Source of the DNA: Dactylosporangium fulvum
Lineage (GTDB): Bacteria > Actinomycetota > Actinomycetes > Mycobacteriales > Micromonosporaceae
Assembly (NCBI RefSeq): GCF_025137375.1
Contig: NZ_CP073720.1
Coordinates: 5,914,501-5,978,500 of the forward strand
DNA length: 64,000 bases
Direction of reading: 5' to 3'
This document shows, one piece after another, positions 18,178-25,620 of this stretch (the stretch's first letter is position 1; every line of letters begins with the position of its first letter). The notes below the pieces were generated by a model that saw only the letters and a program-made list of their open reading frames with translations, did no database searches and was not told the DNA's origin. The position numbers and the translations under genes were made by a program.

Positions 18178-18926
18178 GACAGCAGCCCCGGTGGCAGTTC
18201 GGCGCGGTCCAGATGCGACACGGCCGTTTGCAGGTGCGTGTGCGCCTCTCGCAGTACCGGCGTGCCGTGCCCCGGCAGCAGCACGTCCGGCGCCAGCGCG
18301 GCCATGGCCCGCAGGCTGCGGTCCAGCTCCCGCAGGTCGCTGTCCGCCGTGGCCAGGACGGCCACCCTGCCGCGCGAGAACACCAGGTCGCCGCTGAACA
18401 GGGTGCGCGTGCCGGCGTCGCGCACGCTGAAGCAGCAGTGGCCGGCGGCATGTCCCGGCGTGGGGTGGACCTCCAGCGTCACCTTGCCGACGGCTACGTC
18501 CCCCGGGTCGGCCGGGGTCACCGGAACCGGAGCGGGCCGCAGCCCTTCCGGATAGACGCCGGCCTGCCGCGCCGTACGCAGACCCGACGCCTCCTCGTCC
18601 GCGGTGGCGACGATCGCCGCGGCCGGGGCGAGGGCCAGCACCGTCGCGCCGAGCTGTTCGGCGAGGTCGGCGGCGCCTCCCGCGTGATCCGCGTGGGCGT
18701 GTGTCAGGTAGATCCGGGACACCGGCCTGGCGCCGAGGCAGGCCCGCACGTTGGCGGCGATCCGCGCCGAGGCCAGGCCGCAGCCGGCGTCGACCAGCAC
18801 GGCGTCGGTGACGCCGTCGAGCAGGTACACGTGCGAGTCGTGCGCGTCGGTGAGCCCGAACCCGAGGCTGCCGCTGCCCACCAGGGTCACCCGGGGAGTG
18901 AGCCGCACCGGGGCGGGCCAGGTCAT
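18174..18926 (-). CDS. Metallo-beta-lactamase-fold hydrolase
   Basis: The 250-residue product carries the binuclear zinc signature THAHADHAGG (HxHxDH), HPTPGHAAGH (third His), the bridging Asp in FSGDLVFS and the final His in LLPGHGT. This is the glyoxalase II/lactonase-like branch. Likely reactions are thioester or lactone hydrolysis. GGGAG 6 bases before the ATG at 18926 decides the start over an upstream in-frame codon at 19001. It is the first gene of the minus-strand operon, with a promoter and a candidate IclR site upstream. Confidence 0.85.
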   Translation of the reverse strand: MTWPAPVRLTPRVTLVGSGSLGFGLTDAHDSHVYLLDGVTDAVLVDAGCGLASARIAANVRACLGARPVSRIYLTHAHADHAGGAADLAEQLGATVLALAPAAAIVATADEEASGLRTARQAGVYPEGLRPAPVPVTPADPGDVAVGKVTLEVHPTPGHAAGHCCFSVRDAGTRTLFSGDLVFSRGRVAVLATADSDLRELDRSLRAMAALAPDVLLPGHGTPVLREAHTHLQTAVSHLDRAELPPGLLS

Positions 18927-19071
18927 CGCCGGCTCCCGGCGACCTGCGGCGGGACGCGGGTCACGCGCCCTCCTCTTCGACGACCACGCGCTCGGCGTCA
19001 CATCGGGCTCCCTTGTATCGGCGTGGGCGGGCCGCCACCGTTCGACCGCGAGTCGGTCTCTCGCGAAGACA

Positions 19072-19090
19072 AGAATGAAATCATCGTTCT
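19072..19090. promoter_or_regulatory. Candidate IclR operator, site 1
   Basis: The imperfect palindrome AGAATGAAATCATCGTTCT (arms AGAA-GA and TC-TTCT) lies between the MBL and IclR genes. On the minus strand it contains GAACGATGATTTCAT, which matches site 2 (GAACGACAATTGCAT) at 12 of 15 positions. Confidence 0.5.
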
Positions 19091-19104
19091 AGCACGTGGT
19101 ATAC

Positions 19105-19133
19105 CTTCTAGTCTCCCGCCTGCATCATGTCAA
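19105..19133 (-). promoter_or_regulatory. Promoter of the MBL-SDR-Gfo/Idh operon
   Basis: Minus-strand TTGACA (19133-19128) is followed after 17 bases by TAGAAG (19110-19105). The predicted start near 19098 puts candidate operator site 1 just downstream, suiting repression. Confidence 0.45.
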
Positions 19134-19203
19134 TCCTCGAAACCCGCTTGGTGCACAGTGAGCAGCGGTCATTGAGCCAACGTCGAATGGAGGCAGAAAG
19201 ACG

Positions 19204-19992
19204 ATGCGTGATGACGACGCCGCAGGCCAGACCGGCGCGGCGTACCCCATCCGTGCGGTGGACCGGGTGTGCGACCTGCTGGACGCCCTGCAGCGACAGC
19301 CGGCCACGGGGGTGTCGCTGGCCGCCCTCGCCGAGACGGTGTCCTTGCCCAAGAGTTCCGCGCTGCGGTACCTGTCGGCCCTGGAGGCGCGCAACTACGT
19401 CGAACGCGACCTGTCCGACGGCACCTACCGCCTGGGACTCGCGTTCCGGCCGCAGCGCTTCGACTACCTCGCGGCGCTGCGCGAGGCGGTGCTGCCGCAC
19501 CTGGTCAAGCTGCGCGACCGCTTCGAGGAGACGATGAACTTCGCCGCCCTCGACGGCACGGAGGTCGTGCACGTCGAGGTGGTCGAGAGCGCCCGCCGGG
19601 TGCGGCTGGCCGCCAGCCGGGGCGAGCGCGCGTGCGTCCACTCCACCGCGAGCGGCAAGGTCATGGCCGCGCAGATCCCGGAGAGCCGCCTGCTCAGCAT
19701 CCTCGAGCAGGCCGGCATGCCCGCGTTCACCGCCGACACCATCACGACCGTCGACGGGTTCCTGGCGGAGGTCAAGATCACCGCGGAGCGCGGCTACGGA
19801 CTCGACGACTGCGAGAACCAGCCGGACGGCCGGTGCGTGGCCGTGCCCATCGACGGCGTCGCCGTCCCGGCCGCGCTGAGCCTCAGCGCGCCCGCGTCGC
19901 GGTTCGCGTCGGAGGACGCCCAGCGGATCGCGCACCTGCTCCGCAAGCAGATGGGGCCGCTGGTCGCCGCGGTGCGCGACGTGCCGCACTGA
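19204..19992 (+). CDS. IclR-family transcriptional regulator
   Basis: The 262-residue regulator has an N-terminal winged helix (about 15-75; SLPKSSALRYLSALEARNYV is the recognition region) and an IclR effector domain (about 80-255) with the usual ASGKVMAA and GYGLDDCENQPDGRCVAVPI motifs that line the small-molecule pocket. It sits between two operons transcribed away from and after it. A shared sequence motif occurs at both promoters, so it probably controls both. Ligands of this family are commonly aromatic or organic acids, and this one is unknown. Confidence 0.88.
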   Translation: MRDDDAAGQTGAAYPIRAVDRVCDLLDALQRQPATGVSLAALAETVSLPKSSALRYLSALEARNYVERDLSDGTYRLGLAFRPQRFDYLAALREAVLPHLVKLRDRFEETMNFAALDGTEVVHVEVVESARRVRLAASRGERACVHSTASGKVMAAQIPESRLLSILEQAGMPAFTADTITTVDGFLAEVKITAERGYGLDDCENQPDGRCVAVPIDGVAVPAALSLSAPASRFASEDAQRIAHLLRKQMGPLVAAVRDVPH

Positions 19993-20049
19993 TGCCGCGC
20001 GGTTCCGTGCCGCCGCCCCGTTGCGATCATTCGAACCGCCTCGCGGGGG

Positions 20050-20080
20050 TTGACGGCCCCCGCACCGCGGCGGCTAGTGT
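20050..20080 (+). promoter_or_regulatory. Promoter of the RidA-SDR operon
   Basis: TTGACG (20050-20055) and TAGTGT (20075-20080) resemble actinomycete housekeeping promoter boxes. The spacer is 19 bases, longer than ideal. Candidate operator site 2 begins 10 bases downstream. Confidence 0.4.
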
Positions 20081-20089
20081 GTCGAAACG

Positions 20090-20107
20090 GAACGACAATT
20101 GCATCTA
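20090..20107. promoter_or_regulatory. Candidate IclR operator, site 2
   Basis: GAACGACAATTGCATCTA shares the pattern GAACGA-YR-ATT-K-CAT with site 1. It overlaps the expected start of transcription of the RidA operon, the same relative position as site 1. Confidence 0.5.
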
Positions 20108-20124
20108 ATGAAACGGTGGTCTTC

Positions 20125-20535
20125 GTGTGGCACCCAACGCCCGTGACAAGTCCCGACATCGGTCCCGCGGCCGGTCCCTACAGTCCCGCCGTGCGGGTCG
20201 GCGACCTTCTGTTCGTCTCCGGACAGGGCCCGTTCCGTCCCGACGGCACCATGGTGGGGCCCGCCTTCCGTAGCCAGGCCGACGCCGTCTTCGACAACAT
20301 CGCGGCCCTCGCCGCGGCCGCCGGCACGACCCTGGCCCACACCGTCCGGATCGGCTGCTACCTCAGCTCCCTGGACCATTTCACGGAATGGAACGCGGTC
20401 TGCGCCGAGCGCCTGACCGCACCGCACCCCGCCCGCACCACCGTCCCGGTCGCGTTGCCCGGCTTCGACATCGAGGTCGACGCCGTGCTGTGGATCCCGC
20501 CCGCGGCACCCGACACTCCGGACGACGCACGATGA
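20125..20535 (+). CDS. RidA (YjgF/UK114) family enamine/imine deaminase
   Basis: A 136-residue RidA-like protein with the N-terminal AAGPYSPAVRVGDLLFVSGQ signature. RidA proteins hydrolyse reactive enamines or imines such as 2-aminoacrylate released by PLP enzymes. The fold-type II PLP lyase three genes downstream is a plausible source. The conserved active-site Arg is probably in HPARTTV near residue 105. The GTG at 20125 is preceded by GGTGG. An in-frame GTG at 20116 is the alternative start. First gene of the five-gene operon. Confidence 0.82.
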   Translation: MWHPTPVTSPDIGPAAGPYSPAVRVGDLLFVSGQGPFRPDGTMVGPAFRSQADAVFDNIAALAAAAGTTLAHTVRIGCYLSSLDHFTEWNAVCAERLTAPHPARTTVPVALPGFDIEVDAVLWIPPAAPDTPDDAR

Positions 20536-21875
20536 CCGCGGACCAGGCAGTCCGCCGCGACACCGGCGACGCCGGCCTCGCCGCGCGTGCGGCCGCCGTG
20601 CTTCCCGGCGGCGTCAACTCCAACGTCCGGCTCGCCGCGTCCCGGACGTTCTTCGAACGCGGCAGCGGCCCACGACTGTGGGACGTCGACGGCAACGAAT
20701 ACGTGGACTACCTGCTGGGCCAAGGGCCGGCGTTCCTCGGCCACGCCCACCCGCAGGTGAACGCCGCGGTCACCGCCGCGGTCAGCCGCGGGATGGTGTT
20801 CGGAGCCCAGCACGCCCTCGAGGTCGAGGCGGTCGAGAAGCTGCTCGCCGCGATCGGCTGGGCCGACATGGCCCGGCTCGGTGTCTCCGGGACCGAGGCC
20901 GTCCAGGCCGCCCTGCGGCTGGCCCGGGCGGCGACAGGACGACGGCGGGTGATCGGGTTCGCCGGGCAGTACCACGGCTGGCTGGACACCGTGCTGATGG
21001 CACACGGACCCGACGGCCCTCGCCCCGGTTCCGCCGGCCAACCACCGGAATACCTGGCCGACTGGCTGATCACCCCGTTCAACGACAGCGTGGCGCTGGA
21101 GCGGCAGTTCAGCGCACACCCTGGCGAGATCGCCGCGGTCATCCTGGAGCCGATGATGTGCAACAGCGGGGCGATCGCGCCGCAGCCCGGCTTCCTCGAG
21201 CGGTTGCGGGAGCTGTGCACCGCCAACGGCACGGTGCTGATCTTCGACGAGGTGGTCACCGGGTTCCGCCTCGCGTTCGGCGGAGCCGCCCAGCGTTTCG
21301 GCGTCACCCCCGACCTCGCCATCTACGGCAAGGCCCTCGCCGGCGGATGGCCGGTCGCCGCGATCGCCGGCCGCCGGGAACTGCTGGAACAGTTCGGCAC
21401 CGGCCGGGTCAACCATTCCGGCACGTTCAACGCCTCGGTCATGGCGGCGGCGGCGGTGTCGTCCACAATGGACGTGCTGCGGCAGGCACCGCCGTACGCG
21501 TCTGTCGAGGAGCACGGCGGCGCGCTCATCGACGGCCTCCGCGAGCTCGGGCACCGCCATGGCGTGCCACTGAACGTCCACGGACTGCCGGCCGCCTTCC
21601 ACGTGTCGTTCCGCCGCGACGGTGCCGCGGAGACGACCGTCGTCGACCACGCCACCCTGCAATCGCTCGACCTCGACCGGTACGCCCGGTTCAGCCGTAC
21701 CCTCGCCCGCCACGGCATCTGGGTCGCCGGTCGCGGCATCTGGTACTGCTCGGCGGCGCACGGCCAGGCCGAGCTCGCCGACACCCTCGAGCGGTTCGAC
21801 CGCGCGATCGCCGCCGATGCGGCGGACGGTGCCCGTGCCGCCGAAGCCCCACGCCAACGCGAGGGACAGTCATGA
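20532..21875 (+). CDS. Class III aminotransferase / glutamate-1-semialdehyde aminomutase-like
   Basis: The 447-residue PLP enzyme resembles glutamate-1-semialdehyde 2,1-aminomutase. It has the N-terminal LPGGVNSNVR motif, GTEAVQAALRLAR near 120, FDEVVTGFR near 238-246 (Asp to the PLP nitrogen) and IYGKALAGG with the Schiff-base Lys at 267. The context (IclR, RidA, MlrC, PLP lyase) argues against haem synthesis. A beta-amino-acid transaminase, racemase or mutase role is more likely. The ATG overlaps the RidA stop (ATGA). Confidence 0.85.
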   Translation: MTADQAVRRDTGDAGLAARAAAVLPGGVNSNVRLAASRTFFERGSGPRLWDVDGNEYVDYLLGQGPAFLGHAHPQVNAAVTAAVSRGMVFGAQHALEVEAVEKLLAAIGWADMARLGVSGTEAVQAALRLARAATGRRRVIGFAGQYHGWLDTVLMAHGPDGPRPGSAGQPPEYLADWLITPFNDSVALERQFSAHPGEIAAVILEPMMCNSGAIAPQPGFLERLRELCTANGTVLIFDEVVTGFRLAFGGAAQRFGVTPDLAIYGKALAGGWPVAAIAGRRELLEQFGTGRVNHSGTFNASVMAAAAVSSTMDVLRQAPPYASVEEHGGALIDGLRELGHRHGVPLNVHGLPAAFHVSFRRDGAAETTVVDHATLQSLDLDRYARFSRTLARHGIWVAGRGIWYCSAAHGQAELADTLERFDRAIAADAADGARAAEAPRQREGQS

Positions 21876-23341
21876 CACTCCCCCGCGTCGCGGTGCTCGG
21901 CCTGTGGCACGAGACCAACACCTACGGCCCCAACCCGGCAGATCTCGCCGCGTTCGAGGCGTTCGAACTGGTCTCCGGCGACGACGTCCGCCGCCACCAC
22001 GCCGGCGACCGATCGGTCATCAGCGGGTTCCTGGCCGCGACCGAGCTCGACCCGGTGCCGGTCCACTCCGCCGGCGCCTGGCCGTCGGGGCCCGCATCAG
22101 CGGAAACACTCATCGCCCTGGTGGACCGGCTGACCGGAGCACTCGCGGCCGCGGCGCGGCCCGCCCCGTTCGACGGCGTGCTGCTCAACCTGCACGGCGC
22201 GATGGTGGCGGCCGGGGCCCCCGACGTCGAGGCACTGATCGTGCGGCACATCCGCACGATCGTCGGCGACGTCCCCGTCGCGGCGGTGCTCGACCTGCAC
22301 GCCAACCCGTCGCCGGCGTTCGTCGCCGCGTGCACGGTCGTGCTCGCCTACGACACCTACCCGCACGTCGACATGTGGGAGCGCGGGCGCGAGGCCGCCG
22401 CCCTGCTCGCGGAGGCTGTCAACGGGCGGGCGCTCACCACCACCGTGGCCAAGACGCCACTGCTGACCTGCCCGCTGTCCCAGTCCACCGACGCCGAACC
22501 GATGCGGGGCCTGCTCGCCCGGGCCAAGGCGCGCGCCGAGGCCGCCGGAATCGCCCGCATCTCGCTCACCCCCGGCTTCGCCTACAGCGACGTCGACCGT
22601 GCCGGCATCAGCGTCCTCGTCGTCGCCGACGCGCACCTGGCCGCCGACGCGCGGCGGGTGGCCAACGACACGCTCGCCGACATCGAGTCGCACGCCGCCG
22701 ACTTCGACACCCGCCGGCCCGACGCCACCACGGCCGTGCGGGAGGCCCTGGCGGCGTCCGCGGCTCCACAGGCCGCACGCCCGGTCGTGCTCGCCGACGT
22801 CGCCGACAACATCGGGGGCGGCAGCCCGGGAGACGGCACGGCCCTCCTGGCCGAGCTCATCGCCCAGGACGCCCCGGACGCGGTGGTCGTGATCGCCGAC
22901 GCCGAGGTGGCCCGCCGCGCGGCCGAACTCGGCGTCGGAAGGACCATCTCGGCCGAAATCGGAGCGAAGGCCGACGACCGGCACGGCACGCCCGTGGCAC
23001 TCACCGCGGAGATCATCACCGTCACCGACGGCACCTACACGACAACCGGCACCTGGATGACCGGCCAGTCCTTCAGCATGGGCACGACGGCGGTGCTCCG
23101 CAGCCGCGGGCTGCGCGTCGTCGTCACCGAACGGGCGACACCGCCGTTCCACCGGGAACACCTGACCTCGGTGGGCATCGACCCCGCCACCGTGCCGATC
23201 ATCGTGGCGAAGGGTGCGGTGGCCTGGCGATCGGCGTTCCCCGACGCGGCGCGGGCGATCGAGGTCGCCACACCGGGCGTCTGCCCGGTCGACCTGTCGA
23301 CGCTGCCGCGCACCACCACCCCGATCCGCGTGGTCGCCTGA
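21872..23341 (+). CDS. MlrC-like M81-family metal hydrolase
   Basis: A 489-residue M81 protein. The N-terminal domain has HETNTY near 13, LHGAM near 108, DLHAN at 141-145 and YPHVD at 163-167, giving the predicted zinc ligands Asp141, His143 and His165. The C-terminal MlrC domain contains DNIGGGSPGDGT. The founder MlrC cleaves linearised microcystin, but most homologues sit in small-molecule catabolic clusters with unknown amide substrates. It overlaps the aminotransferase stop (ATGA). No signal peptide, so cytosolic. Confidence 0.85.
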   Translation: MTLPRVAVLGLWHETNTYGPNPADLAAFEAFELVSGDDVRRHHAGDRSVISGFLAATELDPVPVHSAGAWPSGPASAETLIALVDRLTGALAAAARPAPFDGVLLNLHGAMVAAGAPDVEALIVRHIRTIVGDVPVAAVLDLHANPSPAFVAACTVVLAYDTYPHVDMWERGREAAALLAEAVNGRALTTTVAKTPLLTCPLSQSTDAEPMRGLLARAKARAEAAGIARISLTPGFAYSDVDRAGISVLVVADAHLAADARRVANDTLADIESHAADFDTRRPDATTAVREALAASAAPQAARPVVLADVADNIGGGSPGDGTALLAELIAQDAPDAVVVIADAEVARRAAELGVGRTISAEIGAKADDRHGTPVALTAEIITVTDGTYTTTGTWMTGQSFSMGTTAVLRSRGLRVVVTERATPPFHREHLTSVGIDPATVPIIVAKGAVAWRSAFPDAARAIEVATPGVCPVDLSTLPRTTTPIRVVA

Positions 23342-24471
23342 TGCCGCCGTCCACCGCCGGCCGGGCCACAGGCATCTGGCGCTGGGGCGACCTGCTGCCC
23401 CTGCGCGACCGCCGCCATGCCGTCAGCCTGGGCGAGGGCGACACCCCGCTGCTGGACATCACCGAGACGCTCGCGCTGCCCGGCGTCACCGTCCACGTCA
23501 AGTGCGAACACCTCAATCCGACCGGTTCGTTCAAGGACCGCATCGCGGCCGTGGCGCTGTCCCTGGTCCGGGAACGGTCGCTGCTCGGCGTGCTGGGCAC
23601 CTCCTCCGGCAACGGCGGCGCCGCCGCCTCCGCCTACGGGGCACGCGCCGGTCGCCACGTGGTCCTGCTCGCCCTGGTGACCACGCCACCGGAGAAGCTC
23701 GTCCAGATCCGGTCCACCGGCGCGACCGTCCACCTGGTCGAAGGACTCGGGCACGACCCGCGGACGACGCGGTTGCTCGCCGAGGAAGTACGGGCAGCCG
23801 GGGCCCGGCACGGCTACCTCCCGTTCCTGACCGGGGGCCGCTACGCCCCGGAGATGATGACCGGCGCCCGGACGATCGCCTACGAGCTGGCCGAACAGGC
23901 CGCCGCCACGACCCACGTCTACGCGCCGGTGGGCGGGGGCGGACTCTACGCGTCGTTGTGGCGCGGATACCGGGACCTTGCCGGGGCGGTCCCCCGGCTT
24001 GTCGCGGTGCAGCCCAGCGGATGCCCGACCGTCCGCGACGCCCTCGCCGGCGGGCCCGGCGTCCTGACCCGGCCCAGCACGACCGTGGTCTCCGGGCTCC
24101 AGGTCGCCACGCTGTTCGACGACGACGTGCCGCAGGCGGTCGCCGGCTCCGCCGGCCACCTGACGGAAGTGACCGACGACCAGGTGATGGCCGCGCACGC
24201 GCGACTGATCCGCAACGGAGTGTTCGTCGAACCGGCCGGCGCGACCGCCCTCGCCGGCCTGCTCGCCGACGCCGAAGCCGGCCGGTTGCCCGCCGGATCG
24301 CGGGCGGTGCTCGTCGCCACGGGCGCCGGCTGGAAGGACGGCGGAGCACTGCGAAACCTGACCGATCCCCGCCCGCCGGAACTGTGGACGGCCGGCATCG
24401 ACGAGCTGCTCGACAGCCTGCCGTCCGGGCCCGGGCGACGCGGGGCCCAGCCGGAGGAGGCGACCGGGTGA
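23341..24471 (+). CDS. Fold-type II PLP lyase (threonine synthase/dehydratase-like)
   Basis: The 376-residue protein has the fold-type II lysine in NPTGSFKDR (Lys65), TSSGNGGAAAS for the phosphate cradle/substrate Asn loop near 90, and GGGGLYAS for PLP phosphate binding near 200. It resembles threonine synthase, threonine dehydratase and diaminopropionate ammonia-lyase. Beta-elimination would make an enamine or imine, which RidA at the front of this operon could hydrolyse. The ATG shares one base with the MlrC stop (TGATG). Exact substrate unknown. Confidence 0.83.
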   Translation: MPPSTAGRATGIWRWGDLLPLRDRRHAVSLGEGDTPLLDITETLALPGVTVHVKCEHLNPTGSFKDRIAAVALSLVRERSLLGVLGTSSGNGGAAASAYGARAGRHVVLLALVTTPPEKLVQIRSTGATVHLVEGLGHDPRTTRLLAEEVRAAGARHGYLPFLTGGRYAPEMMTGARTIAYELAEQAAATTHVYAPVGGGGLYASLWRGYRDLAGAVPRLVAVQPSGCPTVRDALAGGPGVLTRPSTTVVSGLQVATLFDDDVPQAVAGSAGHLTEVTDDQVMAAHARLIRNGVFVEPAGATALAGLLADAEAGRLPAGSRAVLVATGAGWKDGGALRNLTDPRPPELWTAGIDELLDSLPSGPGRRGAQPEEATG

Positions 24472-25253
24472 CCGTGTTCGACGTGTTCTCACTCGCCGGG
24501 AAGACAGCCGTCGTCACCGGCGGAACGGGCCTCTACGGCACCCCGATCGCCCGGGCGCTGGCCGAAGCCGGTGCGCACGTGGTCATCACGTCGCGGTCCC
24601 GGCACCGGGCCGACGCGGCGGCGGAGCAGCTGCGCGCCGCCGGCCTCGCGGCCTCGGGCGTCAACCTCGACCTGTCGGATCCGGACTCCGTCGCCGGCCT
24701 GCTCGGCCGGCTGGACCCCGCGCTGCCCGGCATCGATGTGCTGGTGAACAACGCCGTCCACCGGCAGGGCGGCGACCTGGCCACCACGACCGCGGCCGAC
24801 TGGGACGCGACGTCCGCCGCCAACTCCCGGGGCCTGTTCCTCGTCACGCAGGCTGTGGCCGAGGCGATGATTCGCCGGGGCACCGGCGGAGCGATCGTGA
24901 ACATCGGGTCGATCTACGGCATCACCGGGCCCGACTTCAGCCTCTACACCGGCACCGAGATGACGATGCCGCTGTTCTACGCCTACGACAAGGCCGGCAT
25001 GATCGGGATGACCCGTCATCTCGCCTGCCAGCTCGGGCCGCACGGCATCAGGGTGAACTGCCTGGCCCCCGGAGGGCTCGCCGACGGCACCCAGCCGGCG
25101 TCGTTCGTCCGGCGGTACCAGGCACGCACGCCTCTCGGCCGGCTCGCCGAGGAGTCCGACGTGGTCGGCGCGCTGCTGCTTCTGGCCTCCGACGCCGGCG
25201 CCTACATCACCGGCGTCACCCTCCCGGTCGACGGCGGGTTCACCGCGCACTGA
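24468..25253 (+). CDS. SDR-family oxidoreductase
   Basis: The 261-residue enzyme has a TGGTGLYG cofactor loop near 19, NNAV near 90 and the catalytic Ser in NIGSIYG. A Tyr/Lys pair lies in YAYDKAG (about 172-178) after an insertion containing LYTGTEMTMP. The insertion resembles gluconate 5-dehydrogenase-like SDRs. The C-terminus ends in GVTLPVDGGF. GTG overlaps the lyase stop (GTGA). Last gene of the operon, followed by a hairpin. It probably interconverts a hydroxy and keto intermediate. Confidence 0.85.
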   Translation: MTVFDVFSLAGKTAVVTGGTGLYGTPIARALAEAGAHVVITSRSRHRADAAAEQLRAAGLAASGVNLDLSDPDSVAGLLGRLDPALPGIDVLVNNAVHRQGGDLATTTAADWDATSAANSRGLFLVTQAVAEAMIRRGTGGAIVNIGSIYGITGPDFSLYTGTEMTMPLFYAYDKAGMIGMTRHLACQLGPHGIRVNCLAPGGLADGTQPASFVRRYQARTPLGRLAEESDVVGALLLLASDAGAYITGVTLPVDGGFTAH

Positions 25254-25319
25254 CCCGGGTGCGGGCGACAGCTCGCGAAGCTGCGCCGGGCGACGCGACG
25301 GTGCGCCCGTGGGGTGCGC

Positions 25320-25353
25320 CCGGCCGGCCGCCGGGGTTGTTGCGGCCGGCCGG
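25320..25353 (+). terminator. Hairpin terminator after the IclR-linked operon
   Basis: A perfect 12-bp stem (25320-25331 with 25342-25353) with a 10-base loop containing TTGTT, 67 bases after the SDR stop. Confidence 0.65.
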
Positions 25354-25385
25354 TCCCCGCGACCGATACCAGCGATACCGGTCTA

Positions 25386-25415
25386 TTGACAAGAACCCTT
25401 ACAGCTTCGTAGCGT
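25386..25415 (+). promoter_or_regulatory. Promoter of the GH64 glucanase gene
   Basis: TTGACA (25386-25391) and TAGCGT (25410-25415) with an 18-base spacer. The expected start lies inside the palindrome at 25416-25427. The transcript would have about 200 bases of leader before the ATG. Confidence 0.6.
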
Positions 25416-25427
25416 GAGAGCGCTCTC
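25416..25427. promoter_or_regulatory. CebR/LacI-like operator at the GH64 promoter
   Basis: GAGAGCGCTCTC is a perfect 12-bp palindrome directly abutting the -10 box. Its GAGCGCTC core is the one in the Streptomyces CebR operator (TGGGAGCGCTCCCA). A LacI-family repressor encoded elsewhere would block initiation. Confidence 0.6.
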
Positions 25428-25620
25428 GCATCCCCGCCCTCCCGTCCCGCGAGGCACCACACAAGCCCTGGCCAGCTTGTGTTTTTTCAACTCTGGCGTC
25501 CGGCCGTGTGCCAGAGAGCGATTTCGGACCGGCCTGCGGACCGGATCCGAGGTCCTGCTGCGTTCCGCGCCTGAGCGCGTCGCCATCCGCCCTCGACTCC
25601 GGAAAGTGAGGCGCCCAACC

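Noticed and set aside
20532..21875. HemL (haem biosynthesis) assignment for the aminotransferase
   Set aside because: Sequence similarity alone suggests it, but the catabolic neighbours and IclR control do not fit haem synthesis.
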